64,000 nt of DNA, taken from the NCBI RefSeq assembly GCF_023375815.1, contig NZ_CP067412.1:3162001-3226000 (forward strand), written 5' to 3'. Both the position numbers and the translations under genes were made by a program. Shown here in pieces: positions 37,446 through 46,042 of the stretch. The notes beneath the pieces were generated by a model. The model was not told where the DNA came from. It saw only the letters and a program-made list of their open reading frames with translations, and ran no database searches. The first letter of the stretch is position 1. Each line of letters opens with the position of its first letter. The stretch is from Pseudomonas sp. HS6. Lineage in GTDB: Bacteria > Pseudomonadota > Gammaproteobacteria > Pseudomonadales > Pseudomonadaceae.

Positions 37446-38300
37446 ATGCATGAGCATCCGCTGCAACGCTTCTTCAAATCCCTGCGCGAACGACCGGTGT
37501 TCGCCTGGGAGCGCTATCAGATGCGCGATGTGCTGGTGATCGACCATCCGCTGTGTCAGGCGGTGTTCAGTCGTCAGGGTGCGCAGTTGCTGCATTTTCA
37601 GCCGCGCGGGCAAAAACCGTGGCTGTGGTGCGCGGCGAAGTGGCCGCACGTCGGGGCGATCCGTGGTGGTGTGCCGGTTTGCTGGCCGTGGTATGGCCGC
37701 CATCCGAGCGAAAACGCGTGGCCGTCCCACGGCTGGGCGCGACTGCTGGACTGGAAACTGCTCGACAGCAGCAGCGCCGATGATGGCGTGCGCCTGCATT
37801 GGCAATTGCAGCTGTGCGACTGGCAGGTGGACTTGCACGCACACTTGGGTGAGCGTATGGAATTGCGTCTGAGCACCGAGCATCAGGACGACATGCCGTG
37901 CCAGTTGAGCCAGGCTTTGCACGCTTACTGGCGTATTGGTGACGTGAGTGAGATAGCGCTGTCTGGGCTCGAAGGCGCGCAGGGTTACGACCAGTTGAAC
38001 CGTGAGGTTTGCCAGCAGGAGGGCGAGTTGCGGGTTGATGGTGGTTGTCAGCGCGTGTTCCAGCACGACGGCGAATTACAGCTCAAGGATCGCGCCTGGC
38101 AGCGCGAGTTGTGCATCGATACCGGTGACAGTGCGGACACGGTTGTGTGGCATCCGGGGGCGCGGCCGTTGCTGGGCGTGACCTGGGATGAGATTTCGGA
38201 GTTTGTCTGTGTTGAAGCGGCGGCGGGTGGGACGGACAGCCTGCATCTGGCGCCGGGGGAGAAGGCGCATTTGAGTTTGCAGGCTTGGGCTGCTGCTTAG
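37446..38300 (+). CDS. D-hexose-6-phosphate mutarotase (YeaD type)
   Basis: This aldose 1-epimerase-like protein interconverts anomers of glucose 6-phosphate, supplying the form used by Zwf. From the ATG at 37446 it has 284 residues; a TTG at 37425 would add seven. Family segments are FSRQGAQLLHFQPRGQKPWLW, GGVPVCWPWYGRHP and SHGWARLLDW, with the usual catalytic histidine in the last. LHAYWRIGDVSEIALSGLEG is also typical. It lies after a terminator but before hexR/zwf, so it is probably separately transcribed. Confidence 0.88.
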   Translation: MHEHPLQRFFKSLRERPVFAWERYQMRDVLVIDHPLCQAVFSRQGAQLLHFQPRGQKPWLWCAAKWPHVGAIRGGVPVCWPWYGRHPSENAWPSHGWARLLDWKLLDSSSADDGVRLHWQLQLCDWQVDLHAHLGERMELRLSTEHQDDMPCQLSQALHAYWRIGDVSEIALSGLEGAQGYDQLNREVCQQEGELRVDGGCQRVFQHDGELQLKDRAWQRELCIDTGDSADTVVWHPGARPLLGVTWDEISEFVCVEAAAGGTDSLHLAPGEKAHLSLQAWAAA

Positions 38301-38318
38301 TTTGTTGCTGCTGGCCCC

Positions 38319-38409
38319 ATCGCTGGCAAGCCAGCTCCCACAGTGTCTGCGCCGAACATACAATTCGCGAACACTAATGAAACCTGTGGGAGCTGGCTTG
38401 CCAGCGATG
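38319..38409. repeat. REP pair between mutarotase gene and hexR
   Basis: The units CATCGCTGGCAAGCCAGCTC and CTGTGGGAGCTGGCTTGCCA are in tail-inward orientation, separated by about 42 bases. The genes on both sides converge here. Confidence 0.85.
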
Positions 38410-38438
38410 AGGCAGGACTTGTCAGTGCAAATGTTGGA

Positions 38439-39308
38439 TCAATTGAACTCGTCACCCACCGGATACCGACTGGCATTCAAGCTCTCTTTGATCTTGCGCA
38501 AATGCGGCTGGAAATCCACCCCGCGACGCAAGGTCATCCCCGTCGCCAACACATCCAGCACCGTCAACTGAATGATCCGCGAGGTCATCGGCATATAGAT
38601 GTCGGTGTCTTCCGGCAACGGAATGTTCAGGCTCAGCGTACTGGCCTTGGCCAGCGGCGAATTCTCTGCCGTCAGGCCCAGTACCGAAGCGCCGTTCTCC
38701 CGGGCAATGCGCGCCACTTCCACCAGTTCGCGGGTGCGGCCGGTGTAGGAAATGATCACGAACAATTCGCCAGTGTGCGCCACCGAAGCAATCATCCGTT
38801 GCATCAGCACGTCGGCGTGGGCGGTCACCGCCAGGTTGAAACGGAAGAACTTGTGCTGCGCATCCAGCGCCACCGGGGCCGAAGCACCCAGGCCGAAGAA
38901 GTGGATCTGCCGGGCCTGGATCAACAGGTCGACGGCGCGGCTGATCAGGTTCGGGTCGAGCGCCTGGCAGGCGCTGTCCAGCGAGGCGATGGCGCTGCCG
39001 AAAATCTTCTGTGTGTAGGCTTCGGGATTATCGTCAGCCTCTACAGCACGGCTGACATACGCCGCGCCGCTGGCCAGGCTCTGGGCCAGTTGCAGCTTGA
39101 GTTCGGGGTAGCCGCTGACGCCGAACGAACGGCAGAAACGGTTGACCGTCGGTTCACTGACCGACGCCGCCTGGGCGAGGGCGGCGATGCTGAAGCGGGT
39201 GGCCTGCTGTGGGTTGAGCAGGATCACTTCGGCGACTTTGCGTTCGGCCTTGTTCAGCTCTTCAAGGCGACTCTGGATTTGTTCCAGTAAATTTCGCACG
39301 CGGTCCAT
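38439..39308 (-). CDS. hexR: HexR transcriptional repressor
   Basis: This RpiR-family repressor of central carbon metabolism has 289 residues. An N-terminal helix-turn-helix (about 1-75, with [21 protein letters not shown]) precedes a SIS sugar-phosphate domain (about 125-255) with [20 protein letters not shown] and [16 protein letters not shown]. HexR releases DNA when 2-keto-3-deoxy-6-phosphogluconate binds. The ATG at 39308 follows AGGA; a GTG six codons earlier is less likely. It is divergent from zwf, and a diverged operator lies in the shared gap. Confidence 0.95.
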   Translation of the reverse strand: MDRVRNLLEQIQSRLEELNKAERKVAEVILLNPQQATRFSIAALAQAASVSEPTVNRFCRSFGVSGYPELKLQLAQSLASGAAYVSRAVEADDNPEAYTQKIFGSAIASLDSACQALDPNLISRAVDLLIQARQIHFFGLGASAPVALDAQHKFFRFNLAVTAHADVLMQRMIASVAHTGELFVIISYTGRTRELVEVARIARENGASVLGLTAENSPLAKASTLSLNIPLPEDTDIYMPMTSRIIQLTVLDVLATGMTLRRGVDFQPHLRKIKESLNASRYPVGDEFN

Positions 39309-39441
39309 AAGAATTCCTAGATTCACCGGCGCCGATAAGCGCGCGGCTATGCAAATTGGGCCTTTGATGTGGCCCGTGACGGTGGCCTATCCTACTGATG
39401 GCTCCGACCGACCACCACTCGGAATCTGTATTTTGCGAAAA

Positions 39442-39460
39442 TGTTGTGGTTATTACTACA
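39442..39460 (+). promoter_or_regulatory. HexR-like operator before zwf
   Basis: TGTTGTGGTTATTACTACA is an imperfect palindrome (TGT.GT-N7-AC.ACA) containing TTGT-N7-ACTA, one base short of the TTGT-N7-ACAA form seen between gap and edd. It sits 66 bases before zwf and about 135 from hexR, in the place expected for the zwf operator. Confidence 0.65.
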
Positions 39461-39525
39461 TTTTCCCTTGAGTGATGCCTTGAAAAAAGGTATTTGTAGC
39501 TTAACTTGATAAAAGAACAAACATC

Positions 39526-40992
39526 ATGCCTTCGATTACGGTTGAACCGTGCACCTTCGCCTTGTTCGGCGCCTTGGGCGATCTGGCCCTGCGCAAGCTG
39601 TTTCCTGCCCTTTATCACCTGGATGGCGCCGGTTTGCTGCACGAGGACACGCGTATTATCGCGCTGGCCCGTGAAGAAGGCACCGAACAGCAGCACATGG
39701 CATTCATTGCCGCCGAACTGCGCCGCTACGTGGGCAAGGAACTGGACGAGGCCGTGGCCGAGCGCTTTCTGGCGCGCCTGACGTACCTGCACGTCGACTT
39801 CCTCAAGGCTGAAGATTACGCGGCGCTGGTCGATCTGGCGGGCACCAAACAACGCATGATTGCCTATTTCGCCACCCCGGCGGCGGTGTACGGCGCGATC
39901 TGCGAAAACCTGGCGAAAGTCGGTCTGGCCGAAAACACCCGCGTGGTGTTGGAAAAACCGATCGGCTCGGACCTGGAATCCTCGCGTAAGGTCAACGACG
40001 CCGTGGCGCAGTTCTTCCCGGAGAACCGCACTTACCGCATCGACCACTACCTGGGCAAAGAGACGGTACAAAACCTGATCGCCCTGCGGTTTGCCAACAG
40101 CCTGTTCGAAACCCAGTGGAACCAGCATTACATCTCCCACGTGGAAATCACCGTGGCCGAGCAGGTCGGCATCGAAGGCCGCTGGGGCTATTTCGACAAG
40201 GCCGGCCAGCTGCGCGACATGATCCAGAACCACTTGCTGCAACTGCTTTGCCTGATCGCCATGGATCCGCCGGCCGACCTGTCCGCCGACAGCATCCGTG
40301 ACGAAAAAGTGAAAGTGCTCAAGGCGCTGGCGCCGATCAGCCCGGAAGGCCTGACCACTCAAGTGGTGCGCGGCCAGTACATTGCCGGCCACAGCGAAGG
40401 CAAATCCGTACCGGGTTACCTCGAAGAACCGAATTCCAACACCCAGAGCGACACCGAAACCTTCGTCGCTCTGCGTGCCGACATCCGCAACTGGCGCTGG
40501 GCCGGCGTGCCGTTTTACCTGCGCACCGGCAAGCGCATGCCGCAAAAGCTGTCGCAGATCGTCATCCACTTCAAGGAACCGTCGCACTACATCTTCGCCC
40601 CGGAGCAGCGCCTGCAGATCAGCAACAAACTGATCATCCGCCTGCAACCGGACGAAGGCATTTCCTTGCGTGTGATGACCAAGGATCAAGGCCTGGACAA
40701 GGGCATGCAACTGCGCAGCGGCCCGTTGCAACTGAATTTCTCCGACACCTGGCGCAGCGCGCGGATCCCCGACGCCTACGAGCGGTTGTTGCTGGAAGTG
40801 ATGAACGGCAATCAGAACCTGTTTGTCCGTAAAGATGAAATCGAAGCCGCGTGGAAGTGGTGTGACCAGTTGATCGCCGGGTGGAAAAAATCCGGTGACG
40901 CGCCCAAGCCGTATGCGGCCGGGTCGTGGGGGCCGATGAGCTCCATTGCATTGATCACGCGGGACGGGAGGTCGTGGTATGGCGATATCTGA
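39526..40992 (+). CDS. zwf: glucose-6-phosphate 1-dehydrogenase
   Basis: The enzyme oxidises glucose 6-phosphate to 6-phosphogluconolactone, making NADPH. The 488 residues are standard. The coenzyme segment [19 protein letters not shown] starts at residue 11, the variant GALGDLA standing for the usual GASGDLA. The substrate motif RIDHYLGKE occupies 171-179. It overlaps pgl by 14 bases and heads the zwf-pgl-eda operon under HexR. The position corresponds to the glucose-inducible zwf-1 copy of P. putida. Confidence 0.97.
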   Translation: MPSITVEPCTFALFGALGDLALRKLFPALYHLDGAGLLHEDTRIIALAREEGTEQQHMAFIAAELRRYVGKELDEAVAERFLARLTYLHVDFLKAEDYAALVDLAGTKQRMIAYFATPAAVYGAICENLAKVGLAENTRVVLEKPIGSDLESSRKVNDAVAQFFPENRTYRIDHYLGKETVQNLIALRFANSLFETQWNQHYISHVEITVAEQVGIEGRWGYFDKAGQLRDMIQNHLLQLLCLIAMDPPADLSADSIRDEKVKVLKALAPISPEGLTTQVVRGQYIAGHSEGKSVPGYLEEPNSNTQSDTETFVALRADIRNWRWAGVPFYLRTGKRMPQKLSQIVIHFKEPSHYIFAPEQRLQISNKLIIRLQPDEGISLRVMTKDQGLDKGMQLRSGPLQLNFSDTWRSARIPDAYERLLLEVMNGNQNLFVRKDEIEAAWKWCDQLIAGWKKSGDAPKPYAAGSWGPMSSIALITRDGRSWYGDI

Positions 40993-41692
40993 TGTGAAAC
41001 TGCCCGCGGGCGTTAATGCCCACGAATTCAAGAGCCCGGTGTTGCTCGCCGAAGGCCTGGCGCTGAATGTCGCCAAGCAGTTGAGCGATGCATTGGCAGC
41101 GCGCGGCAACGCCGTGCTGGTGGTGTCCGGCGGTCGCAGCCCGGTGGCGTTTTTCCAGCACCTGGCCAAGCAGGAACTGGACTGGTCGAAGGTCGTAGTG
41201 ACCCTGGCTGACGAGCGCTGGGTGCCGGTCGAACACGCCGACAGCAATGCCGGTCTGCTCAAGCAGTATCTGCTCAAGGGCCCGGCGGCCAAGGCGCAAT
41301 TCCTCAGCCTTTACAGCGCGGCGGCCAACGTCGAGCAGGCTGCTGAAAACGCTGACCGCTTGCTTGCTGAATTGCCGGCCATTGATGTACTGGTGCTGGG
41401 CATGGGCGATGACGGTCACACCGCGTCTTTGTTCCCGGACAGCCCGAACCTGACCGAAGCCCTGCAAGCCGACGGCACCCGTCGCTGCTGGCCAATGCTC
41501 GCGCCAAGTGTGCCGCGTCAACGTCTGACCATGAGCCGCGCACTGCTGGCCTCGGCACGGCACAAGATTCTGTCGATTTCCGGTCAGTCGAAACTGACCA
41601 CCCTGAATGCCGCACTGGCATCCAACGACGTCGCCGCCATGCCGGTTCGCGCGTTTCTGCAACCTACGTTAGAGATTTACTGGTGCCCATGA
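40979..41692 (+). CDS. pgl: 6-phosphogluconolactonase
   Basis: The enzyme hydrolyses 6-phosphogluconolactone to 6-phosphogluconate. The 237-residue protein of the DevB/Pgl type contains [28 protein letters not shown] and the late [18 protein letters not shown], the family's phosphate-binding and catalytic segments. The ATG lies within the last codons of zwf, and the stop overlaps an ATG just before eda, so the three enzymes are coupled. Confidence 0.96.
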   Translation: MAISDVKLPAGVNAHEFKSPVLLAEGLALNVAKQLSDALAARGNAVLVVSGGRSPVAFFQHLAKQELDWSKVVVTLADERWVPVEHADSNAGLLKQYLLKGPAAKAQFLSLYSAAANVEQAAENADRLLAELPAIDVLVLGMGDDGHTASLFPDSPNLTEALQADGTRRCWPMLAPSVPRQRLTMSRALLASARHKILSISGQSKLTTLNAALASNDVAAMPVRAFLQPTLEIYWCP

Positions 41693-41709
41693 GCCAAGGA
41701 ACAGCCGCT

Positions 41710-42375
41710 ATGACAACCCCATCCCCGACCGTTTCCATGGCGGACAAAGTTGCCCTGATCGACAGCCTCTGCGCCAAGGCGCGGATCCTGCCGGTGATCA
41801 CCATCGCCCGTGAACAGGACGTGCTGCCCTTGGCCGACGCCTTGGCCGCCGGTGGTCTGACCGCGCTGGAAGTGACCCTGCGTTCGCAGTTCGGCCTCAA
41901 GGCGATCCAGATCCTGCGCGAACAGCGCCCGGAGCTGGTGACCGGTGCCGGCACCGTGCTCGACCGCAACATGCTGGCTGCTGCCGAAGCGGCCGGTTCG
42001 CAATTCATCGTCACCCCGGGCATCACCCGCGACCTGCTGGAAGCCAGCGTCGAAAGCCCGATCCCGCTACTGCCGGGCATCAGCAACGCCTCCGGCATCA
42101 TGGAAGGCTATGGCCTGGGTTATCGCCGTTTCAAGCTGTTCCCGGCTGAAGTCAGCGGCGGCGTGGCGGCCATCAAAGCCCTCGGCGGCCCGTTCGGCGA
42201 AGTGAAATTCTGCCCGACTGGCGGCGTCGGCCCGGCCAACATCAAGAGCTACATGGCGCTGAAAAACGTCATGTGCGTGGGTGGTAGCTGGATGCTCGAT
42301 CCGGAGTGGATCAAGAACGGCGATTGGGCGCGCATTCAGGAATGCACCGCCGAGGCTCTGGCGCTGCTGGACTGA
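41710..42375 (+). CDS. eda: KDPG/KHG aldolase
   Basis: The aldolase splits 2-keto-3-deoxy-6-phosphogluconate into pyruvate and glyceraldehyde 3-phosphate. From the ATG at 41710, which AAGGA precedes, it has 221 residues. The Schiff-base lysine is Lys142 in YRRFKLFPAE and the general-base glutamate is Glu54 in LEVTLRS. An ATG at 41689 overlapping the pgl stop is an alternative start. It closes the zwf-pgl-eda operon before a terminator. Confidence 0.96.
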   Translation: MTTPSPTVSMADKVALIDSLCAKARILPVITIAREQDVLPLADALAAGGLTALEVTLRSQFGLKAIQILREQRPELVTGAGTVLDRNMLAAAEAAGSQFIVTPGITRDLLEASVESPIPLLPGISNASGIMEGYGLGYRRFKLFPAEVSGGVAAIKALGGPFGEVKFCPTGGVGPANIKSYMALKNVMCVGGSWMLDPEWIKNGDWARIQECTAEALALLD

Positions 42376-42427
42376 TGCTTCTGAAATAGTTTTTTCCTGA
42401 CACTTCGTTGTGTGTTCTACGGCTTTA

Positions 42428-42460
42428 ACGGTGCGCTTGGTCGGTGCACCGTTTTTTTTT
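42428..42460 (+). terminator. terminator after eda
   Basis: ACGGTGC (42428-42434) pairs with GCACCGT (42446-42452) around an 11-base loop and is followed by a run of nine T. It closes zwf-pgl-eda. Confidence 0.85.
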
Positions 42461-42476
42461 GCCCGCTAAAAACTTT

Positions 42477-42506
42477 CGTTATCTCGAGATACGTTATCTG
42501 GAGATA
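42477..42506 (+). promoter_or_regulatory. tandem palindromic operator upstream of the dioxygenase gene
   Basis: CGTTATCTCGAGATA is followed at once by CGTTATCTGGAGATA, two 15-base repeats with one difference. The first holds the perfect 12-bp palindrome TATCTCGAGATA, the second the near-palindrome TATCTGGAGATA. Two adjacent dyads about 70 bases before a gene strongly suggest a regulator-binding site. I do not recognise the regulator, and none is encoded next to it. Confidence 0.65.
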
Positions 42507-42575
42507 CATAGTTACCGCACCTGGCTTTGCGTGTGGCGTTAACCTGCGTTCATCTTATGGAAGAGAGAACGCGTC

Positions 42576-43292
42576 ATGGATAACCAGCCTTCAGCTCCAT
42601 CGGTTTATCAACTGGCCCCCGAGCAAGTCGCCGGGCCGTATTTTCGCAATCCCAAACTGCTGCGCCGCAACATCAGTGAAGGTGCCGAGGGCTTGCCTTT
42701 GCTGTTGCGCCTGACCATCGTCGATGCGATGACCGCCGAACCGGTCAGCGGCGCCCTGGTGGATATCTGGCACTGCAACGCACGCGGTGCCTATTCCGGT
42801 TGGAGCCGTATCAACCCGGATCTGGAAGTCGATGTCGATGCGATCGGTTCAGTTCCGCGAACCGACGATGACACCTATCTGCGCGGTGGCCAGTTCAGTG
42901 ATCACAAGGGTAGGGTGCGTTTTACCACTATCTATCCGGGTTTCTACGCCGGACGCGCCCTGCACATTCACGTGGCGGTTCGCATCGTCGCCGGCAACGA
43001 ATATCTGGAGGAACGCAATGTGGCCTGGGTCGGGCAGCTGTACTTTCCCGAGGTGGTTTCTCGCGGGGTGCTCAACGCCAAGGCGTATCGCGGGCGCGGT
43101 TCGGTGCCGGTGTGCAACGCCGACGACAGCTACTACGCCAACATGGGCGGAGAAGCCTCGACCTTGACGGTGTGGCCCATCGGCCGGGAGTCACACGAAG
43201 ACGGTTACTTCGGCCACCTCACGATCGGCATCGACACCTTTGCGGTGTCGTCGCAGATCAAGCCCGAGGACTTCGACAAGTACACGGTTTAG
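42576..43292 (+). CDS. intradiol ring-cleavage dioxygenase-like protein
   Basis: The 238-residue protein of the protocatechuate 3,4-dioxygenase superfamily should bind non-haem Fe(III) and cleave a catechol-type ring. The four expected ligands are visible: Tyr73 (GAYSGW), Tyr124 (PGFYAG), His130 and His132 (LHIHV). VDIWHCNARG precedes the first. The loop between Tyr124 and the histidines is very short (six residues), as in stand-alone dioxygenase-like proteins rather than the PcaG/PcaH pair. No aromatic pathway genes surround it, so the substrate is unknown. Its stop overlaps that of the convergent PLP enzyme gene. Confidence 0.85.
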   Translation: MDNQPSAPSVYQLAPEQVAGPYFRNPKLLRRNISEGAEGLPLLLRLTIVDAMTAEPVSGALVDIWHCNARGAYSGWSRINPDLEVDVDAIGSVPRTDDDTYLRGGQFSDHKGRVRFTTIYPGFYAGRALHIHVAVRIVAGNEYLEERNVAWVGQLYFPEVVSRGVLNAKAYRGRGSVPVCNADDSYYANMGGEASTLTVWPIGRESHEDGYFGHLTIGIDTFAVSSQIKPEDFDKYTV

Positions 43293-44470
43293 CGCAGTTC
43301 GTTCAGCGCCAGAACCAGCGACTGAATCTCCGCCGCCGTGGTGGTCAGTGACGGCGTGATGCGGATGCACGGCCCACAGGCGGCGCCGTTGCGCACGACG
43401 GTGAACAGGTTGTAGTCGCTGAGCAGTCGTTCGACCATCGCCTGCTGGTCGGCATGTCGGGTAAACCGAATAGAAGTGATGCCGCAATACAGCCGCGGAT
43501 CGTCCGGGGTCGTGACTTCGATGCCCGGCAAGTTGCGCACAGCGCTGACCCACAGGTTGCGCAGGTAGTTGACCCGTGCGCCCTTGGCCGCCGCGCCACC
43601 GAGTGAGCGGTGTTCCTCGAACACCAGCGGCAGGGTCATCAGCGCCGGTATGTTCGGCGTGCTGTAGGGTGTGCGCGAGCGGATGTCGTTGAGCGGGAAA
43701 TGCATCTCGCCCATGTCCGGGTCTATGTCGGCCAGACGCTGCGGAGCGATATACAGAAAACCCAGGGTCAGCGGCGAGCCGATCCATTTGTGCAGGTTGT
43801 ACCCGGCGAACGCGATACCCAGCGCTTCCAGATCGAACTCGATCTGGCCGAGGGCATGGGCGCCATCGAGGATGATATCGACGCCATGCTCCTTGGCCAG
43901 CGCGGCAATGGCCTGCACCGGCATCACCAGACCAGTGCGGTGGGTGACGTGGGTCAGCGCCATCAGCTTGAGCTTTGGATAGCGGATGAAGGCTTCGCGG
44001 TAAGTCGCCAGCAGGCTGTCGAAACTGGCCGGGTACGTGTGCTCGATCTCGATCACCTCGACCCCGCGATGGCGGGCCAGCCAGCGCATGGCGCCTTTGA
44101 CCGTGTCGTATTCCAGATCGCAGATCAGCACCTGATCGCCAGGCTCGAGGCGGTTGTAGTTGCGGATCAGCGACTGCAGGCCGGCGGTGGCGTTCTGGGT
44201 GAAGGCGATGCTCTGAGCGCGTACGCCGATCAGCTCGGCCAGTTGCGCGCGGATGTCGAGGCTGTCGTGCTGTTCAAAGCGTTGGCGTACGTAGACCGAG
44301 TTGCTGTTGTTGATCAGTTCGATGTGGCGCTGGTAGTCCTCGACCACGGTTCGCGACATGCGCCCGAAGTAGCCGTTTTCCAGGTTCACGGGGCCGGGGT
44401 GGCGGTCGTAACGGTCGGCGAAGGTTTGCCAGAAGGCTTCGTCTCGGGCGCGGCGGGTGTTATCGGGCAT
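43289..44470 (-). CDS. class V aminotransferase-like PLP enzyme
   Basis: This 393-residue fold-type I enzyme belongs to the class V aminotransferase / isopenicillin-N epimerase group. The cofactor residues are Asp202 in IILDGAHALGQ and Lys228 in YNLHKWIGSP. NATAGLQSLIRN supplies the phosphate contact. In related proteins the activity may be epimerase, desulfurase-like or lyase, and none is certain here. It has no signal peptide. It follows a DUF3820 gene by 24 bases on the same strand. The stop codon shares bases with the stop of the convergent dioxygenase gene. Confidence 0.82.
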   Translation of the reverse strand: MPDNTRRARDEAFWQTFADRYDRHPGPVNLENGYFGRMSRTVVEDYQRHIELINNSNSVYVRQRFEQHDSLDIRAQLAELIGVRAQSIAFTQNATAGLQSLIRNYNRLEPGDQVLICDLEYDTVKGAMRWLARHRGVEVIEIEHTYPASFDSLLATYREAFIRYPKLKLMALTHVTHRTGLVMPVQAIAALAKEHGVDIILDGAHALGQIEFDLEALGIAFAGYNLHKWIGSPLTLGFLYIAPQRLADIDPDMGEMHFPLNDIRSRTPYSTPNIPALMTLPLVFEEHRSLGGAAAKGARVNYLRNLWVSAVRNLPGIEVTTPDDPRLYCGITSIRFTRHADQQAMVERLLSDYNLFTVVRNGAACGPCIRITPSLTTTAAEIQSLVLALNELR

Positions 44471-44494
44471 GGTCGACTCGGATCAGGATGCGCC

Positions 44495-44731
44495 TCAGTG
44501 GCGCGGGGCGGGTTTGCCATGTTTGGCGCGCAACGGTTCAAGCAGCTCCGACAGGCCGTTGTGATCGATTTCCTGCATCAGCGCCAACAGGCCGCCGAGT
44601 TCGCCGTGGGGGAAACCTTCCCGGGCAAACCAATTCAGGTACGGGCCGGGGAGGTCGGCGATGATCCGTCCCTTGTACTTGCCGAAGGGCATTTCGCGGG
44701 TGACCAGCAGTTCGAGTTTTTCAGGGTTCAT
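44495..44731 (-). CDS. DUF3820 family protein
   Basis: This is a 78-residue soluble protein with the family core MPFGKYKGRIIADLPGPYLNWFAREGFP. The 'FGKYKG' and 'DLPxxYLxWF' pattern is shared with the C-terminal accessory region of some nucleases, but no catalytic residues are evident. The function is unknown. It probably forms an operon with the class V PLP enzyme gene downstream. Confidence 0.82.
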   Translation of the reverse strand: MNPEKLELLVTREMPFGKYKGRIIADLPGPYLNWFAREGFPHGELGGLLALMQEIDHNGLSELLEPLRAKHGKPAPRH

Positions 44732-44881
44732 CGTTGAAATCGTCTGGCGTTAAAAACACTTTGGAAAATACAGGCATTCTGCATGCAGGCCAAATGACAG
44801 ATCATGCAAATAACAGGCATACAGAATTCTGTTTTATTTATAACTCATTGAAAAATAACAATTAAATTCTTTGGCGAAAGC

Positions 44882-44897
44882 TGGCACGACCACTGCA
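44882..44897 (+). promoter_or_regulatory. sigma-54 promoter of the PA2169-family gene
   Basis: TGGCACGACCACTGCA matches the consensus TGGCACG-N4-TTGCA at all but one key base, with exactly ten bases between GG and GC. It is 41 bases before the start codon. A perfect 12-bp palindrome ACAGAATTCTGT (44821-44832) and a direct repeat ACAGGCAT (44770, 44813) lie upstream. They could be activator sites, and the DNA between is AT-rich as for IHF. Confidence 0.8.
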
Positions 44898-44936
44898 ACA
44901 CTCCTTGCATCTTTCACCAACGCAAGGAATTGAAAA

Positions 44937-45404
44937 ATGACTGACATGAATAAAGAAGCCATCTCCGTCCTCAACGACCTGATCGAAACCAGCAAGGACG
45001 GTCAGGAAGGGTTCAAGACCTGCGCTGAAGACATCAAGCACCCAGAACTGAAAACCCTGTTCGTGACCCGTTCAGCCGACTGCGCAACTGCCGCAGCTGA
45101 ACTGCAGGCAGCGGTGCGCTCGATGGGTGGCGATCCGGAAACCTCCACCAGCGTCAGTGGTGACTTGCATCGTCGCTGGGTCGACGTCAAAGCCATGTTC
45201 ACCGGCAAGGACGAAGAAGCCGTGCTCAACGAAGCCGAGCGTGGTGAAGATCACGCTCTGAAGGCTTATCGGGAAGCGATCGAGAAGATCAACAAGCACA
45301 ACCTGGTCGGCATTCGTGATCTGGTTGAGCGTCAGTACCACGGCGTGCAACGCAATCATGATCAGGTGAAAGCGCTGCGTAACCAGGCTCGCGCACGCTC
45401 GTAA
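44937..45404 (+). CDS. PA2169-family four-helix-bundle protein (DUF2383)
   Basis: This 155-residue, fully helical, ferritin-like protein has no signal peptide. Typical segments are VLNDLIETSKDGQEGFKTCAEDI, AAELQAAVRSMGGDPETSTSV and LNEAERGEDHALKAYREAI. Repeated Glu/His positions in the helices could bind a metal, but this is not established. Members are induced under stress or in stationary phase in pseudomonads. It is transcribed alone behind a textbook -24/-12 promoter, unusual for a stress protein, and a REP doublet follows. Confidence 0.88.
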   Translation: MTDMNKEAISVLNDLIETSKDGQEGFKTCAEDIKHPELKTLFVTRSADCATAAAELQAAVRSMGGDPETSTSVSGDLHRRWVDVKAMFTGKDEEAVLNEAERGEDHALKAYREAIEKINKHNLVGIRDLVERQYHGVQRNHDQVKALRNQARARS

Positions 45405-45419
45405 GCGTCACTGAAAAAA

Positions 45420-45510
45420 CTGTGGGAGCGAGCTCGCTCGCGATGACGGACTGACATTCAACAGTGATGTTGACTGATCCGGCCATATCGCGAGCAAGCT
45501 CGCTTCCACT
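45420..45510. repeat. REP doublet, second sequence class
   Basis: CTGTGGGAGCGAGCTCGCTC and its counterpart TATCGCGAGCAAGCTCGCTT flank about 45 bases. The core (GAGCTCGCTCGC) differs from the more common GCTGGCTTGCCAGC class. It lies between the converging PA2169 and phaJ-like genes. Confidence 0.85.
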
Positions 45511-45529
45511 TTGTTTTTTACAGGGCCAA

Positions 45530-46000
45530 TCAGCCGATGCTGATGGCCGGCAAGGTCGGCAGGGTAACAGTCTGCTGCTTACGCGGAGCCAGGATCTCTG
45601 CCTCGCCGTCCACCACCAGCTCATCGCGCTGGTTGAACACGCGAGTGGCAATGCGCACGCGGAATTTCGGCAGTTTCTCGAGGATTTCCAGGCGTACGGT
45701 CAGGGTGTCGCCGATCTTTACCGGCTTCTGGAAGCTCATCTGCTGGCCGATGTAAATGGTGCCCGGCCCAGGCAGCTCGCATGCCACGGCCGCACTGATC
45801 AACGCGCCACTGAACATGCCGTGGGCGATGCGTTCCTTGAACATGCTGGCGGCGGCGAACTCGGCGTCCAGGTGCACCGGGTTGTGGTCGCCGGACATCG
45901 CGGCGAACAGCTGGATGTCACGCTCTTCTACCGTCTTGCTGTAGCTGGCGGTCTGGCCGACTTCGAGAGCTTCGTAAGGGATGTTGGTAACCTGGGTCAT
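45530..46000 (-). CDS. phaJ: MaoC-type (R)-enoyl-CoA hydratase (PhaJ-like)
   Basis: This 156-residue hot-dog-fold hydratase turns enoyl-CoA from beta-oxidation into (R)-3-hydroxyacyl-CoA, the monomer for polyhydroxyalkanoate. The active-site motif is SGDHNPVHLD with Asp38 and His43, followed by ERIAHGMFSGALIS. The start at 46000 gives MTQVTNIPYEAL; the longer reading adds 12 non-homologous residues. It lies 42 bases after a lipase gene on the same strand and near the two fadD genes, the same grouping as in P. aeruginosa and P. putida. Confidence 0.88.
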   Translation of the reverse strand: MTQVTNIPYEALEVGQTASYSKTVEERDIQLFAAMSGDHNPVHLDAEFAAASMFKERIAHGMFSGALISAAVACELPGPGTIYIGQQMSFQKPVKIGDTLTVRLEILEKLPKFRVRIATRVFNQRDELVVDGEAEILAPRKQQTVTLPTLPAISIG

Positions 46001-46042
46001 CGGTCTTGATTCCTGTGACGGATTAAATGAATCCACAAAAAA

